This document shows, in pieces, positions 1 to 8,300 of a stretch of DNA of 11,661 bases. Positions within the stretch are counted from its first letter, which is position 1; every line of letters begins with the position of its first letter. A program made the position numbers and the translations under genes. The DNA comes from an uncultured Opitutaceae bacterium (GTDB lineage: Bacteria > Verrucomicrobiota > Verrucomicrobiia > Opitutales > Opitutaceae). The notes under the pieces are model-generated. The model was not told the DNA's origin. It worked only from the letters and a program-made list of their open reading frames with translations, and did not search any database. The DNA lies in contig CAKZMS010000376.1 in NCBI GenBank assembly GCA_937128785.1, positions 1 to 11,661 on the forward strand, written 5' to 3'.

Positions 1-1
1 A

Positions 2-2623
2 GAATTCGTGAAAGACACGGGATCGACCGATCTTCGTGAGTCCCTCCGCTACAGCGCGGGTATCGTCCTGAAATCTCAAAACGACGCCGGCCAAGGCAAC
101 ACCTTCGTCAACGAAGGTGGGGTCCACAGTCAGGAAGGCGCGACGGCCGCGAAGACCCAGACTACCATCAAGATTCGTGGTTTCATTACCGACTCGGTGT
201 TGCGCGATGGTTTCCGCCGCCAATTCGCGACGGACTCTGCCAACATCGGTCGCATCGAAGTTATCCGCGGTCCCGCGGCACTGCTCTACGGCATCGGCAA
301 CTTCGGCGGTATCGTGAACTACCTGCCCAAGCGTCCCCTTGATGTGGATCGCCACGAGGTAATCGTCGGTGCCGGCACGGATGGCTACATGCGCGCTGCA
401 TTCGACACCAATCTCGCTCTCGAAAGCGCCCCGAAGTGGGGTTTCCGCATGACCGGTGCCTGGCAGACGGGTGGCGACTTCACCGAGCTCAAGGACTCCG
501 AGAAGTTCTTCGTCGCTCCCGTGTTGACCTTCAAGCCTTGGGAAAACACCCAGATTACAATCGACGGCGAATATGGTGAAGAGGATATCACCGGCACGGG
601 TTTCCAAAGTGTCCGCGCTCGCGCCGACGTTCCCGCCGACCAGCAGGACCGTCTCGAACGGGCCGGCTTCCTGTCCTTCCCGGGCAAGGATCGTCGCACC
701 TTCCGCTGGTCTGGTCCTGACACCTTCGTCGACTCGAAGGCGAGCAATCTTCTGATCAAGATCGACCAGAAGCTGGCCGATAACCTGTTCTTCATGGCCG
801 GTTACAACACCTCGTTTACCCGCTTCAAGGGCTTGGACGTCGGTGGTGCCCTCCAAGTCGGCGTCGGTCCGGCGTCCCAACGTGGCACCGTGACCGTCGA
901 GCCGCTTACGCCTGAGGACGGCGCCTTTTCCGGCGGCGAGCTCAGTGACGTCACGTTCCAATACCTTTGGTCCGACTATTACGAGACCACCGAACGGGAT
1001 CAGCTGCGCGCGGAGTTGACCTACAATATCGACACGCTGCCGGACTCCCGTTGGCTGAGCATGAACCACAACTTCCTCGTGGGATACTCTGATGAGACCT
1101 CCGAGAAGGATCGCCGCTTCGACCAGACGTTGACCAACAACTATCGGGATCCCTCCAACTCGTCCTACATTCGCTTCGGCACCCAAGGCGACGGCTCCCC
1201 CGACGCCCCGATGGGTCGCATCAACGACACGCTCAACGAGGCCGGTAACACGGGTCTCTACGCCGTCTACCAAGGCACTTGGATCGACGACCGCATGACC
1301 ATCGTCGCCGGTATTCGTGAGGACACCAACGACAACCGCGTGCGCACCATCGACGCTCAGAACCCGGGTAACAGCTCGGACATCGATCGCGCGAGCCAGA
1401 GCAAGAACACGGGTCAGTTCGGAGCCAGTTTCCAAGTCACCCGCGAGATCTCCGTCTTTGGGGTGAGCTCCGAAGGTATCGTGCCCAACTTCGACGGGCT
1501 GCGCGACGGTAACGGTCGCCCGATCGATGCCACCATCGCGAAGAGCGAAGAGTTCGGCGTCAAAGTCGACCTGTTCAACGGCAAGCTCTCGGGCACGGTC
1601 TCAAGCTTCAAGATCAAGCGCACGGGCACGCCCTACTTCTACTGGTGGGCACCAGCTCCGGCCAAGAATCAGTTCAACCCGAACCAACCGATTACCTACC
1701 TCGTAGAGGGTGCGAATCCCGAAGTCGGTCAGGCTGACTGGTCCGTTGCTCAGCAGAATGCGGTCGCCGAATGGAATGCCGCCAAGAATGCCGGTGCCGC
1801 TTACCAGCAGGATGGCAAGTGGTATCTCAACGCCTCCAACTCCGCCGGTGCCGCTTACATGGACAAGGTTTACGCCAACGTCTCCGCCGGCCAAGGCTGG
1901 CCCGGATGGTATTTCAACATCGATGATCCGAACGTGAACATCGCCACCATGGACCGCGCTGCTCCTGACCGCGGAACCTACCAAGCCTACACCAGCGGTG
2001 ATGACGAGTCCAAGGGCTATGACTTCCAGCTCCTCTGGAGCCCGAACGATCAGTTCCAGGCTCTGTTCACTTACTCGAACGTGGAGCGCAAGACGCTCAA
2101 CGTGGGTAACTTCCCGCAGTATCCCTACGAGGAAGATCGCTGGGCCAACTGGTATTTTCCGGATGGCAGCTGGGGCTTGAGTGGCTTCCCCCTCGATGAG
2201 GCCTACTCAGCTCCTTATGACTCCTCGTCCTGGACGGGTGCCGGCTACCTCGGTATCGGTTCCGATGATGACACTCCGGAGCACGCTGGCGCTGTCTGGG
2301 GCACCTACAAGTTCCGTCAGGATGGTCCGCTTGCCGGTGTGACCATTGGCCTCGGTGGTCAATACGAGTCCGAGCGTGAGTTCGTCTCCGCCCGCACCGA
2401 CGGTTCGGGTCAGCTGCAGGTCGATGAGAACGGCAATCCCATTGCGCTCTACACCGATCCACGGATCAACATCGACATGATGGTGAGCTATAACTTCCGG
2501 TGGATGGAACGGGATAGCCGTATCCAACTCAACGTGAACAACCTGTTGGACGACAAAGACCAGTATGGACTCGGGTTTGCCGCCGGCATTTCGGCCCGCC
2601 TCGAATTTGGTATGGTATTCTAA
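2..2623 (+). CDS. TonB-dependent outer-membrane receptor, 5'-truncated by window edge
   Basis: The reading frame is open from base 2, so the GTG at 8 is internal and not the true start. The signal peptide, TonB box and first part of the plug are missing. The visible part starts in the plug (DLRESLRYSAGI) and contains the conserved plug end RIEVIRGPAALLYG (nt 251-292), followed by GGIVNYLPKRP. The rest, about 750 residues, is aromatic-rich beta-barrel. It ends NVNNLLDDKD...RLEFGMVF, a terminal aromatic residue as expected for outer-membrane barrel insertion. The family imports large or scarce substrates (siderophores, cobalamin, glycans) using TonB-ExbBD energy. The plug resembles the FecA/FhuA class rather than SusC, so the ligand is not certain; the neighbouring sugar genes suggest a carbohydrate. 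The barrel contains a long Trp/Ala/Asn-rich stretch (nt about 1620-1960). The gene ends at a strong terminator, so it is not co-transcribed with anything downstream here. Confidence 0.95.
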   Translation, partial: EFVKDTGSTDLRESLRYSAGIVLKSQNDAGQGNTFVNEGGVHSQEGATAAKTQTTIKIRGFITDSVLRDGFRRQFATDSANIGRIEVIRGPAALLYGIGNFGGIVNYLPKRPLDVDRHEVIVGAGTDGYMRAAFDTNLALESAPKWGFRMTGAWQTGGDFTELKDSEKFFVAPVLTFKPWENTQITIDGEYGEEDITGTGFQSVRARADVPADQQDRLERAGFLSFPGKDRRTFRWSGPDTFVDSKASNLLIKIDQKLADNLFFMAGYNTSFTRFKGLDVGGALQVGVGPASQRGTVTVEPLTPEDGAFSGGELSDVTFQYLWSDYYETTERDQLRAELTYNIDTLPDSRWLSMNHNFLVGYSDETSEKDRRFDQTLTNNYRDPSNSSYIRFGTQGDGSPDAPMGRINDTLNEAGNTGLYAVYQGTWIDDRMTIVAGIREDTNDNRVRTIDAQNPGNSSDIDRASQSKNTGQFGASFQVTREISVFGVSSEGIVPNFDGLRDGNGRPIDATIAKSEEFGVKVDLFNGKLSGTVSSFKIKRTGTPYFYWWAPAPAKNQFNPNQPITYLVEGANPEVGQADWSVAQQNAVAEWNAAKNAGAAYQQDGKWYLNASNSAGAAYMDKVYANVSAGQGWPGWYFNIDDPNVNIATMDRAAPDRGTYQAYTSGDDESKGYDFQLLWSPNDQFQALFTYSNVERKTLNVGNFPQYPYEEDRWANWYFPDGSWGLSGFPLDEAYSAPYDSSSWTGAGYLGIGSDDDTPEHAGAVWGTYKFRQDGPLAGVTIGLGGQYESEREFVSARTDGSGQLQVDENGNPIALYTDPRINIDMMVSYNFRWMERDSRIQLNVNNLLDDKDQYGLGFAAGISARLEFGMVF
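1790..1858 (+). repeat. 15-bp direct repeat inside the TonB receptor gene
   Basis: The 15-mer GCCGGTGCCGCTTAC occurs at 1790-1804 and again at 1844-1858, in the same frame, encoding AGAAY both times. It lies in an Ala/Asn/Tyr-rich stretch that probably forms an extracellular loop of the barrel. It may be a small internal duplication or codon-biased coincidence. Confidence 0.4.
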
Positions 2624-2650
2624 GCGGCGTCTGTAGGCCGTTAGTTTCAG

Positions 2651-2685
2651 ACCCGGTCTGCTTCGGCAGGCCGGGTTTTTCTTTT
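2651..2685 (+). terminator. Intrinsic terminator of the TonB receptor gene
   Basis: An 11-bp stem, ACCCGGTCTGC / GCAGGCCGGGT, has a single G-T wobble position and closes on a TTCG tetraloop. It is followed by TTTTTCTTTT. It starts 27 bp after the receptor stop codon. There is no matching A-run on the left side, so it should act mainly on plus-strand transcription. Confidence 0.9.
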
Positions 2686-2740
2686 GCCCGGTCCCCAAGG
2701 TCCTCCCCGCCACTAGGCGTTAAATGCTCTCCGGTCTAGA

Positions 2741-2757
2741 TTAACCAATATGGTTAA
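2741..2757. repeat. Perfect dyad TTAACCA-ATA-TGGTTAA between convergent genes
   Basis: The 7-bp arms TTAACCA and TGGTTAA are exact reverse complements around a 3-bp centre. The site lies between the 3' ends of the receptor gene and the GH2-like gene, 36 bp past the latter's stop codon. It is AT-rich and has no T-run on either strand, so it is a poor terminator. The size and symmetry suit a dimeric DNA-binding protein, but no promoter-bearing gene adjoins it here. Function unknown. Confidence 0.4.
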
Positions 2758-2793
2758 ACTGCCGCGAGAAATGCAGGGCGATGATCGGAGGAT

Positions 2794-4062
2794 CTACTCG
2801 GCGTAGAAAGGGAAGTTCCCCGCCGCGCCACCGCCTTTGCCGTCACGCACATAGAGGAAAACGCGGTAAGGACCAGGCGTATCGGGGATACGAATACGAG
2901 CTCGTGATCCGCGATTTTGAAGCACGCAATCTGGTATGACCGGGGGGGCTTCCTCGGCATCGCCGCCGGAGCGGCGATCGTGGGTTTCCGCAACGACCTG
3001 CCATTCGAATGACAGGGTCGTCAAATCATCAAACTCAAGTTCGGCGTGGACTTCATGCTCGCTGCCCGCTGGCACGTGCGATTCGCGAAAGTCCGCCTGC
3101 AGTTCGTGGAGCACGGGTGCGGGATCGGCGGGTTCTTGGCCCGTCCAAATCCGACTCATGGCATCGACCACCGGGGTCTTTTCTCCCGAGGCCAGAAACA
3201 TACCGAACCAAGTGTCGGTGGTCTCTTGTTTGTGGCCCCAGATAAAACAGAAGGTGCCGAGGCAAAGTCCGCGGCCATGAGAGAACTGACGGTCATGGGC
3301 GGATGCGTAACTCGCCGCCTTCGTCGCGGGGGAAGGCTCAATCGGAGCTCCCCAGGAGGTCGTCGGAATCTCCCAATGCCCCCGCACGCCGAACTCCGTC
3401 AAAAGGTAAGGACGATTCCAGCCCTGGGCGGCAAGTTCGCCATCGACGGTTTCGGCTCCGCCATAAATGTTCACGCCGAGAATATCCAGGGAGGTGTAGT
3501 GCGCCATCATCTTGGCGACTTTATTGTCGGAGGTGCCGGCCACGACCGTGCAGATGGGATGAAGGGCGTCCTCCTGCTTGACCATCTGAGCGAGGATTTC
3601 GAGTTCCCGCCAAACCCGCGGATCATCACCATCTTCCTCCATTTCGTTGCCGAGCCCCCACATCAGCACTGCGGGATGGTCACGATACTTCTTAACTGAA
3701 GCACGCACCCGATTGCGCTGCTCGAGGAGAAAAGACTCATCGCCGTAGTCGGCGCCATGACGGGGATGTTTGAGCCAAATGCCCACGACCACGACCAGGC
3801 CCAGGCGGTGAGCCTTATCCAGGAGAGACTCTCCGTTTACTTCAGTCTCCAGTTGTTCGATTCCCCACGTGCGCAAGGTGTTGCCGCCCAGATCCCGGAA
3901 GAGTCTCAGGTGCTGATATCCCCCGGCGCCATGAACCTCAAACGGCTCACCATGACGCAAAATCTCCCACCGATTGTCGGGTCGCTGGCGCAGGCTCACG
4001 CCTGGGTTATTTTCAACCAAGAGTGAGTCGCCAATTGCATAGTTTGGCGGAGGGGGTTTCAC
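2794..4062 (-). CDS. GH2-like TIM-barrel glycoside hydrolase, compact and without signal peptide
   Basis: The product has 422 residues. The catalytic barrel runs from about residue 35 to 310. WGLGNEME places the putative acid/base at E140 and YLLTEFG places the putative nucleophile at E223, the spacing expected of clan GH-A retaining enzymes. HGAGG, GNTLRTWG and GVNIYGG are further barrel signatures. Residues about 315-422 look like an Ig-like beta-sandwich, ending YRVFLYVRDGKGGGAAGNFPFYAE. The N-terminal sugar-binding and Ig domains of classical GH2 enzymes are absent. There is no signal peptide, so a cytoplasmic location is inferred. The start is GTG: upstream in frame the only other start-like codon before the stop at 4102-4104 is a CTG, and a weak purine-rich AGAAAGAG precedes the GTG. 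The gene diverges from the LacI-type regulator and shares its operator-rich control region. Specificity (beta-glucosidase, beta-galactosidase, transglycosidase) cannot be told, and a GH5-like assignment is possible. Confidence 0.85.
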   Translation of the reverse strand: MKPPPPNYAIGDSLLVENNPGVSLRQRPDNRWEILRHGEPFEVHGAGGYQHLRLFRDLGGNTLRTWGIEQLETEVNGESLLDKAHRLGLVVVVGIWLKHPRHGADYGDESFLLEQRNRVRASVKKYRDHPAVLMWGLGNEMEEDGDDPRVWRELEILAQMVKQEDALHPICTVVAGTSDNKVAKMMAHYTSLDILGVNIYGGAETVDGELAAQGWNRPYLLTEFGVRGHWEIPTTSWGAPIEPSPATKAASYASAHDRQFSHGRGLCLGTFCFIWGHKQETTDTWFGMFLASGEKTPVVDAMSRIWTGQEPADPAPVLHELQADFRESHVPAGSEHEVHAELEFDDLTTLSFEWQVVAETHDRRSGGDAEEAPPVIPDCVLQNRGSRARIRIPDTPGPYRVFLYVRDGKGGGAAGNFPFYAE

Positions 4063-4100
4063 AGTCTCTTTCTGACGTTTCAGGACGGTCGGGTAAAGAA

Positions 4101-4106
4101 ATTAGA
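4101..4106 (-). promoter_or_regulatory. Candidate -10 box of the GH2-like gene
   Basis: On the minus strand the hexamer reads TCTAAT, 5 of 6 to TATAAT, and lies 38 bp before the GTG start. No convincing -35 is seen at 16-18 bp; that stretch is occupied by the AATTGCA repeats. On the plus strand TAAAAT (4111-4116) could be the -10 of lacI, also without a good -35. A repressor bound to 4107-4133 would cover both. Confidence 0.3.
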
Positions 4107-4133
4107 TGCATAAAATTGCATGAAAAATTGCAT
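4106..4133. promoter_or_regulatory. Candidate LacI-type operator cluster (GH2-like gene / lacI)
   Basis: Three TGCA cores lie here at about one helical turn spacing (TGCA starting 4107, 4117 and 4129), with two exact copies of AAATTGCAT (4113-4121 and 4125-4133). The segment 4107-4120 reads TGCATAAAATTGCA, a TGCA-N6-TGCA dyad. It differs by one base from TGCATAGAATTGCA in front of the symporter operon. The site overlaps candidate -10 boxes for both divergent genes, so repression of the GH2-like gene and autoregulation of lacI are inferred. The centre is AT-rich and lacks the CG pair typical of LacI-family operators. Confidence 0.55.
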
Positions 4134-4175
4134 TGAGAAAGGACCCGCCAATTGCTGTAACTGTCTCCCTCAAAT

Positions 4176-4190
4176 TCCCGGACGCCGGGA
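4176..4190 (+). other. Short GC hairpin in the lacI leader covering the Shine-Dalgarno-like GGGA
   Basis: TCCCGG (4176-4181) and CCGGGA (4185-4190) are exact inverted arms around a 3-nt loop. The only Shine-Dalgarno-like bases before lacI, GGGA (4187-4190), lie in the 3' arm, 9 nt from the ATG. Folding could damp translation of the regulator. With a stem this short, chance is possible. Confidence 0.3.
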
Positions 4191-4199
4191 TCTACGGAT

Positions 4200-5291
4200 A
4201 TGCCCAAAATCAACCAACAGTATATCGCCGAGGAACTGGGAATATCACGCGCCACGGTTTCGCGTTGTTTCACTAATCACCCCGGCATCAACCCCACTAC
4301 TCGCGGCAAGGTTTTCGCGTTGGCTTCCAAGCTGGGCTACAGTCACGCGGAAAAACGCGAGCCAGCCTCGCATCAACGCCGCCGCACTTCGACTACCCTG
4401 GGGGTGTTGATTTGCGTCGACCTTCCCAGTTTCGAACGGACCGACTACGGTAATCCAGGGCAGGAACTTTTGAACGGCCTGTCGGAACTCGCACGGGTGC
4501 AGAATGTGCGGTTGGACCTCCACTTTGTGCGACCGGAAGATCTGCACATCAATGAGCCTTCCTACGCCAAAATTGTAGCTACAGGGCGTCGTCTTTGGGA
4601 CGGCGTCGTACTCATCTATCCGTTCCCCCAATCCATTGTCGATGAACTGCGTAAACTGCACCCGGTCGTCTCTTTGACGGAGCAGTATGGGCAGAGTCCG
4701 TTGGACTGCGTCGATGCCGATCATCATCGCGGGATCGAGCGTTTGGTTGAGCATCTCTGCGGCAAGGGGCACGAGCGCATTGGCTTCTTTACGTGGCGTT
4801 ATCCGGTTGAGGCGAGTTGGGCGCTGCGTCGCTACGGCGCCTACGTTGAGATGATGACCGCGCGGGGATTGGATCTCCGTCTTGAAGACGCGATCAACGT
4901 CGACCCCCGGCGCCAACTTTCGCTCGAGGAGGCCCATGCCGAAGTGATTAAACAAACGAAGGCTGGCGTCACCGCGTGGATGTGCGCGGCGGATCACCAG
5001 GCGTTTGATTTGGTGAAAGCCCTGCAAAAAGCCGGGTTAAAAGTCCCGCAAGATGTTTCCGTGACCGGCTTTGATGGACTCGATCCATTGAAAGGCATTC
5101 CTCGACTTACCACGGTGAGTAATCCGTTTCATCAAATCGGATTGATTGGCGGCAAGCGGTTGCTGGATTTGATTCACAAACGATTCGATTCGCAGCAGCA
5201 CATTCTCCTCAACTGCGACGTCGTCGTGGGGAACTCGGTGGCAGCGCCCAAGAAAACGAAAAAGCGATCAGCCAAGCGGAAGTCCGCCTAG
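4200..5291 (+). CDS. LacI-family transcriptional regulator
   Basis: The product has 363 residues. The N-terminal helix-turn-helix spans residues about 4-46 (INQQYIAEELGISRATVSRC), with the recognition helix at about 16-25. The periplasmic-binding-protein-like effector domain starts near residue 67 (LGVLICVD) and carries the usual late signature DVSVTGFDGLDPLK before the final helices. Family members bind a sugar or sugar phosphate and release or gain operator affinity. Two features are odd. The hinge (residues 48-66) has Pro55-Ala56 where canonical members have a helix with a DNA-intercalating Leu. The C-terminus carries a tail with 8 Lys/Arg in 15 residues (APKKTKKRSAKRKSA). The ATG at 4200 gives the family-standard N-terminus. 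The gene is divergent from the GH2-like gene and convergent with the phosphorylase-like gene, 34 bp apart. Probable targets are the GH2-like gene, itself and the symporter operon. Confidence 0.95.
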   Translation: MPKINQQYIAEELGISRATVSRCFTNHPGINPTTRGKVFALASKLGYSHAEKREPASHQRRRTSTTLGVLICVDLPSFERTDYGNPGQELLNGLSELARVQNVRLDLHFVRPEDLHINEPSYAKIVATGRRLWDGVVLIYPFPQSIVDELRKLHPVVSLTEQYGQSPLDCVDADHHRGIERLVEHLCGKGHERIGFFTWRYPVEASWALRRYGAYVEMMTARGLDLRLEDAINVDPRRQLSLEEAHAEVIKQTKAGVTAWMCAADHQAFDLVKALQKAGLKVPQDVSVTGFDGLDPLKGIPRLTTVSNPFHQIGLIGGKRLLDLIHKRFDSQQHILLNCDVVVGNSVAAPKKTKKRSAKRKSA

Positions 5292-5329
5292 CTGATCGAA
5301 TTAGCTGACTGACGCTAGCCGCCGATCAG
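5292..5329. terminator. Weak inverted repeat between convergent lacI and phosphorylase-like genes
   Basis: CTGATCG (5292-5298) and CGATCAG (5323-5329) are perfect 7-bp arms with a 24-nt loop. They start directly after the lacI stop and overlap the phosphorylase-like stop codon. There is no T-run on either strand, so it would be a poor intrinsic terminator. It could act as a shared 3'-end hairpin. No other terminator is seen in this 34-bp gap. Confidence 0.25.
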
Positions 5330-8300
5330 TCGCGCAGGGCGAAGTCTGTTCCGATGCTGACCACGATGTGGTTGATGCTACCCGTGCGTCGGAGCAATGC
5401 CTCGCTGGTGGACTGATCCAGATTGGTGCCCGTTACGCAGGCTTCGGAGTCGGTTTCCGTGGTGAAAACCGTGTAGTTCGAATCGCCGGAGGTGCGTTGA
5501 TAAACGATCGGAACCCCCGCCAAGGTGAAGGCAAGGGCGTCGTCCGGGAGAGTAAGTGAACAAGCGGTTCCATCCAGTCCGACGTAATCGAAATCGATCG
5601 CGTGGTCATGGAACTCACGCTGGCGCAGGAAGGTGGGTTTGAACGAAACCCTGCCGCCTTCGAACACCACCCCGAGTTCGCCCATGCGGGTGAGGACCTC
5701 CTCTTTGACCTGTCCGGTCATACCCGGTTGCTGCGCTCCGGCATGTCCCGGAGTGTGCGAATACGGATCTGTAGGGAATGCTCCAAACACGTCGGGAGTA
5801 TGGTTGAATCCCAGCCCGGCGCGCACGTCGTAGTAGGCATCCACCAAGGCGTCGGCCTGCGGCGATTGGTGGGCTTGGGCGACGAGCAGATTCTCCTGAA
5901 CCGCGAGTAACAACTTGGCGACCATGTGCCAGTAGACGCAACCGAGTCCTTCGAATCCAAACATGCCGCCGCTGCGACCGGTGAAGGCGCGGTGATTGAA
6001 CGCCTCTTCGTAGATCTCCCTCACTCGTTTTGCGCAGCCTTTCAGCGAGTCTGCCCACTCGGGGTCTTGGGAAAGTTCAGCAATCACCTTCTCCAAGGCC
6101 TCTTCATCCACCAGATCTGGTTGGAAGTGGGCGTCACCGCTGTCGTCACGGACCACGAGTCGATAATCTTGTGTTGCCAGCATCGCTTCAAACAGCGGGC
6201 ACTCGGACCACGCGGATGCGGGAATTGCATTGCGGTCGAGGAAGCCCGGCAGCTGGCGGTCGGGATAAAGGAGATAGGTATGCAGATCCTCGCGATAGAT
6301 GTCGCTGTTCCGCATGGCTTTGAGGACTCCGACTACATCGGCCGGGGAAAGTAGGCCTGAACTCAGCGCGGCAACTTGTCCCTCCAGCATAATCGGGAGA
6401 TGACTGACCTTCAGTGACGAAGGTTTCTCGCCGAACTCCAGGAGGTTGTAGGCGTGGAAGAGTCCATCGGTGCGTTGGTTGGCGCGCAGGCTGTGATCGA
6501 CGAAAGCGAGCGCGGTATCGAAGATCGAGCGGAGCGTGGCCGGCTCCATCTGAACGGGAGCCTCGAGGCCGGATTGGTAGAGAGCACTGCGATAGTCCGC
6601 GCCGGCGGTGGCGAGTTCATCCAGCAACGCCCGTCGCGTTTGATCGTCGTAGTCCGCCTGCTCAAGTTGCGCGCGATGCTGCGTGAGGGTTTGCATCACG
6701 GACTCGGCCAGACGCACCACGGTGGCGGAGACCGACACGGGAGCGTCACCGAGCATGGGCCAGATGGAGTTCTGCACAAATGCGAGCATCCGACGCAGGT
6801 AGTTGAGCGTCACCACGGACACCCCGTAACCCACGAGCGCGTTGTTCGCGTCGTTCCATTCCGGGCGTTGCGTGTTCATCCAGATGCCGCCACCGGGAAT
6901 GAAATTGGTCATGCGGACCAGGATCTGAACCAGTAGCTTTTCGGTAAGATTCGCGTGCAGAACCTGACCATCGGGGGAAATCAACAGGCGGCCGTCAGAC
7001 CCCATTTGGTCGACGCGATCGGCGATGGAGCGGTTGTAGGTGTCGTCGAATGTGATGGTGTTGCGAGGATCTTGTCGCAGGTCATCGTATCCGGAGATAC
7101 GATACGGAACGTCAGCGTAGCTGAAGCGGGCCGGTCGCAGGGATTCCGCCAGCTGACTCGGGTGCAAGCGGGCCGACCATTCGAGGAGTTTCAGCAGGTA
7201 GACGACCTGGTGGTCGCCCCAGTAACCGATTGAGGCCCACGGGTCCTCGGGGTCCGGCTCTTCCCATTCGATCCCGGCTTGGGTGATCCGGTAGGGGTTA
7301 TAGCCATCGGCCGTGGACGCGTTGAGAAACTTGGCGATGGCAGCTTCCAGGAAATCGGGATAGCTTAGGCACAAGGCCTCCCAGTTTTGGAAGATGTCCC
7401 GCCAGTTGCCCTCGTAGGCCAGCAGGGGATCTCCGCGAGAGTCACGCAGACGGATGCTAAAGCGATTCCAGGGCCGGCTCGGGTCGCCGTGGCGCCGGCT
7501 GAAGGATAGCGGCAGATAAGACGTGGCGATGCGGGTCAGGTCGGGGTCATCAAGTTCGGCGACCTTGGCCATCAAGTCGGCCCGTTCGATGTGGGTGGGC
7601 AGGGCCCCTAGGAAACTGGCGTGCCGCGCGGCGGCGGCGGAACTGTGAATGCCGACATGTGCGGCAAAATCGGCTCCGGGAATGCGATGATCGTTGGTGA
7701 ACGTGCCGCCGCGCATGACATTGAACATCACGTTGGCGAAGTGGTGAGCAGCGGTCGTCTGGTCAGCGGAGGTTTGGCAACCATCGGCGCCGGCCACGAG
7801 TTGCCGGAGGAGATGGGTCGACTCTTGTTGAGCCGCTTGCATCACGCGGGAAGCGTCCGGGTCTTGCGACTGCCGGATGCGGGCGGCGACATCCGCGTGT
7901 CCCAGGTTGGTATCGGCGACGACGGTCCACTCGACCGTTTGCTCCGGCAACACATCGCGGGTGGCGGATAGGAAGTAGGAACCGCGAAGTCCTCGGGTAT
8001 CGGGCTCAGCTTGCAAGGAGTCGCCCCCGCGAAAACGGCGGAGTTGGCGATCGGACACGGCGATGGTGGCATCGGGCAAACCGGCCGACCACACGACGCT
8101 GGCGCGCAGGGCTTCCATGGGTTTGGGCAGGTCTACGATCTGAGATTGGAGCGCGTAGACGGCGCAGGTTGAGTTGGGAGCCAGGACGTTGGTTTTATAG
8201 GCGTCGACCAAGGTGCTGCTAAGGCTTTGCAGGCGGGACGAAACCCCCGAGGGCAGGACATTGCGCAAGCCGTCGAGAATGCGCACGGTCACGGCATTGC

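Larger units (their letters stand above)
4029..4155. repeat. CGCCAATTGC direct repeats flanking the control region
   Basis: The 10-mer CGCCAATTGC occurs at 4029-4038, inside the first codons of the GH2-like gene, and at 4146-4155, in the lacI leader. The two copies are 117 bp apart on the same strand and bracket the AATTGCA cluster at 4106-4133. The left copy continues into AATTGCAT and sits inside a 6-bp inverted repeat (CGCCAA 4029-4034 / TTGGCG 4044-4049). They could be auxiliary operator sites, which is inference only. Confidence 0.35.

Noticed and set aside
2942..2948. Run of seven G in the GH2-like gene as a possible frameshift
   Set aside because: The sequence on both sides stays in one frame, and the tail after the run ends in a coherent beta-sandwich pattern (YRVFLYVRDGKGG), so no break is indicated.
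4245..5027. Minus-strand open frame (260 codons) opposite lacI
   Set aside because: The plus strand encodes an unmistakable LacI protein; the antisense frame is a GC-rich shadow with no family features.
6233..6240. AATTGCAT inside the phosphorylase-like gene as a further operator
   Set aside because: It is a single half-site copy deep in coding sequence with no partner TGCA at 6-bp spacing; about one chance copy is expected in the window.
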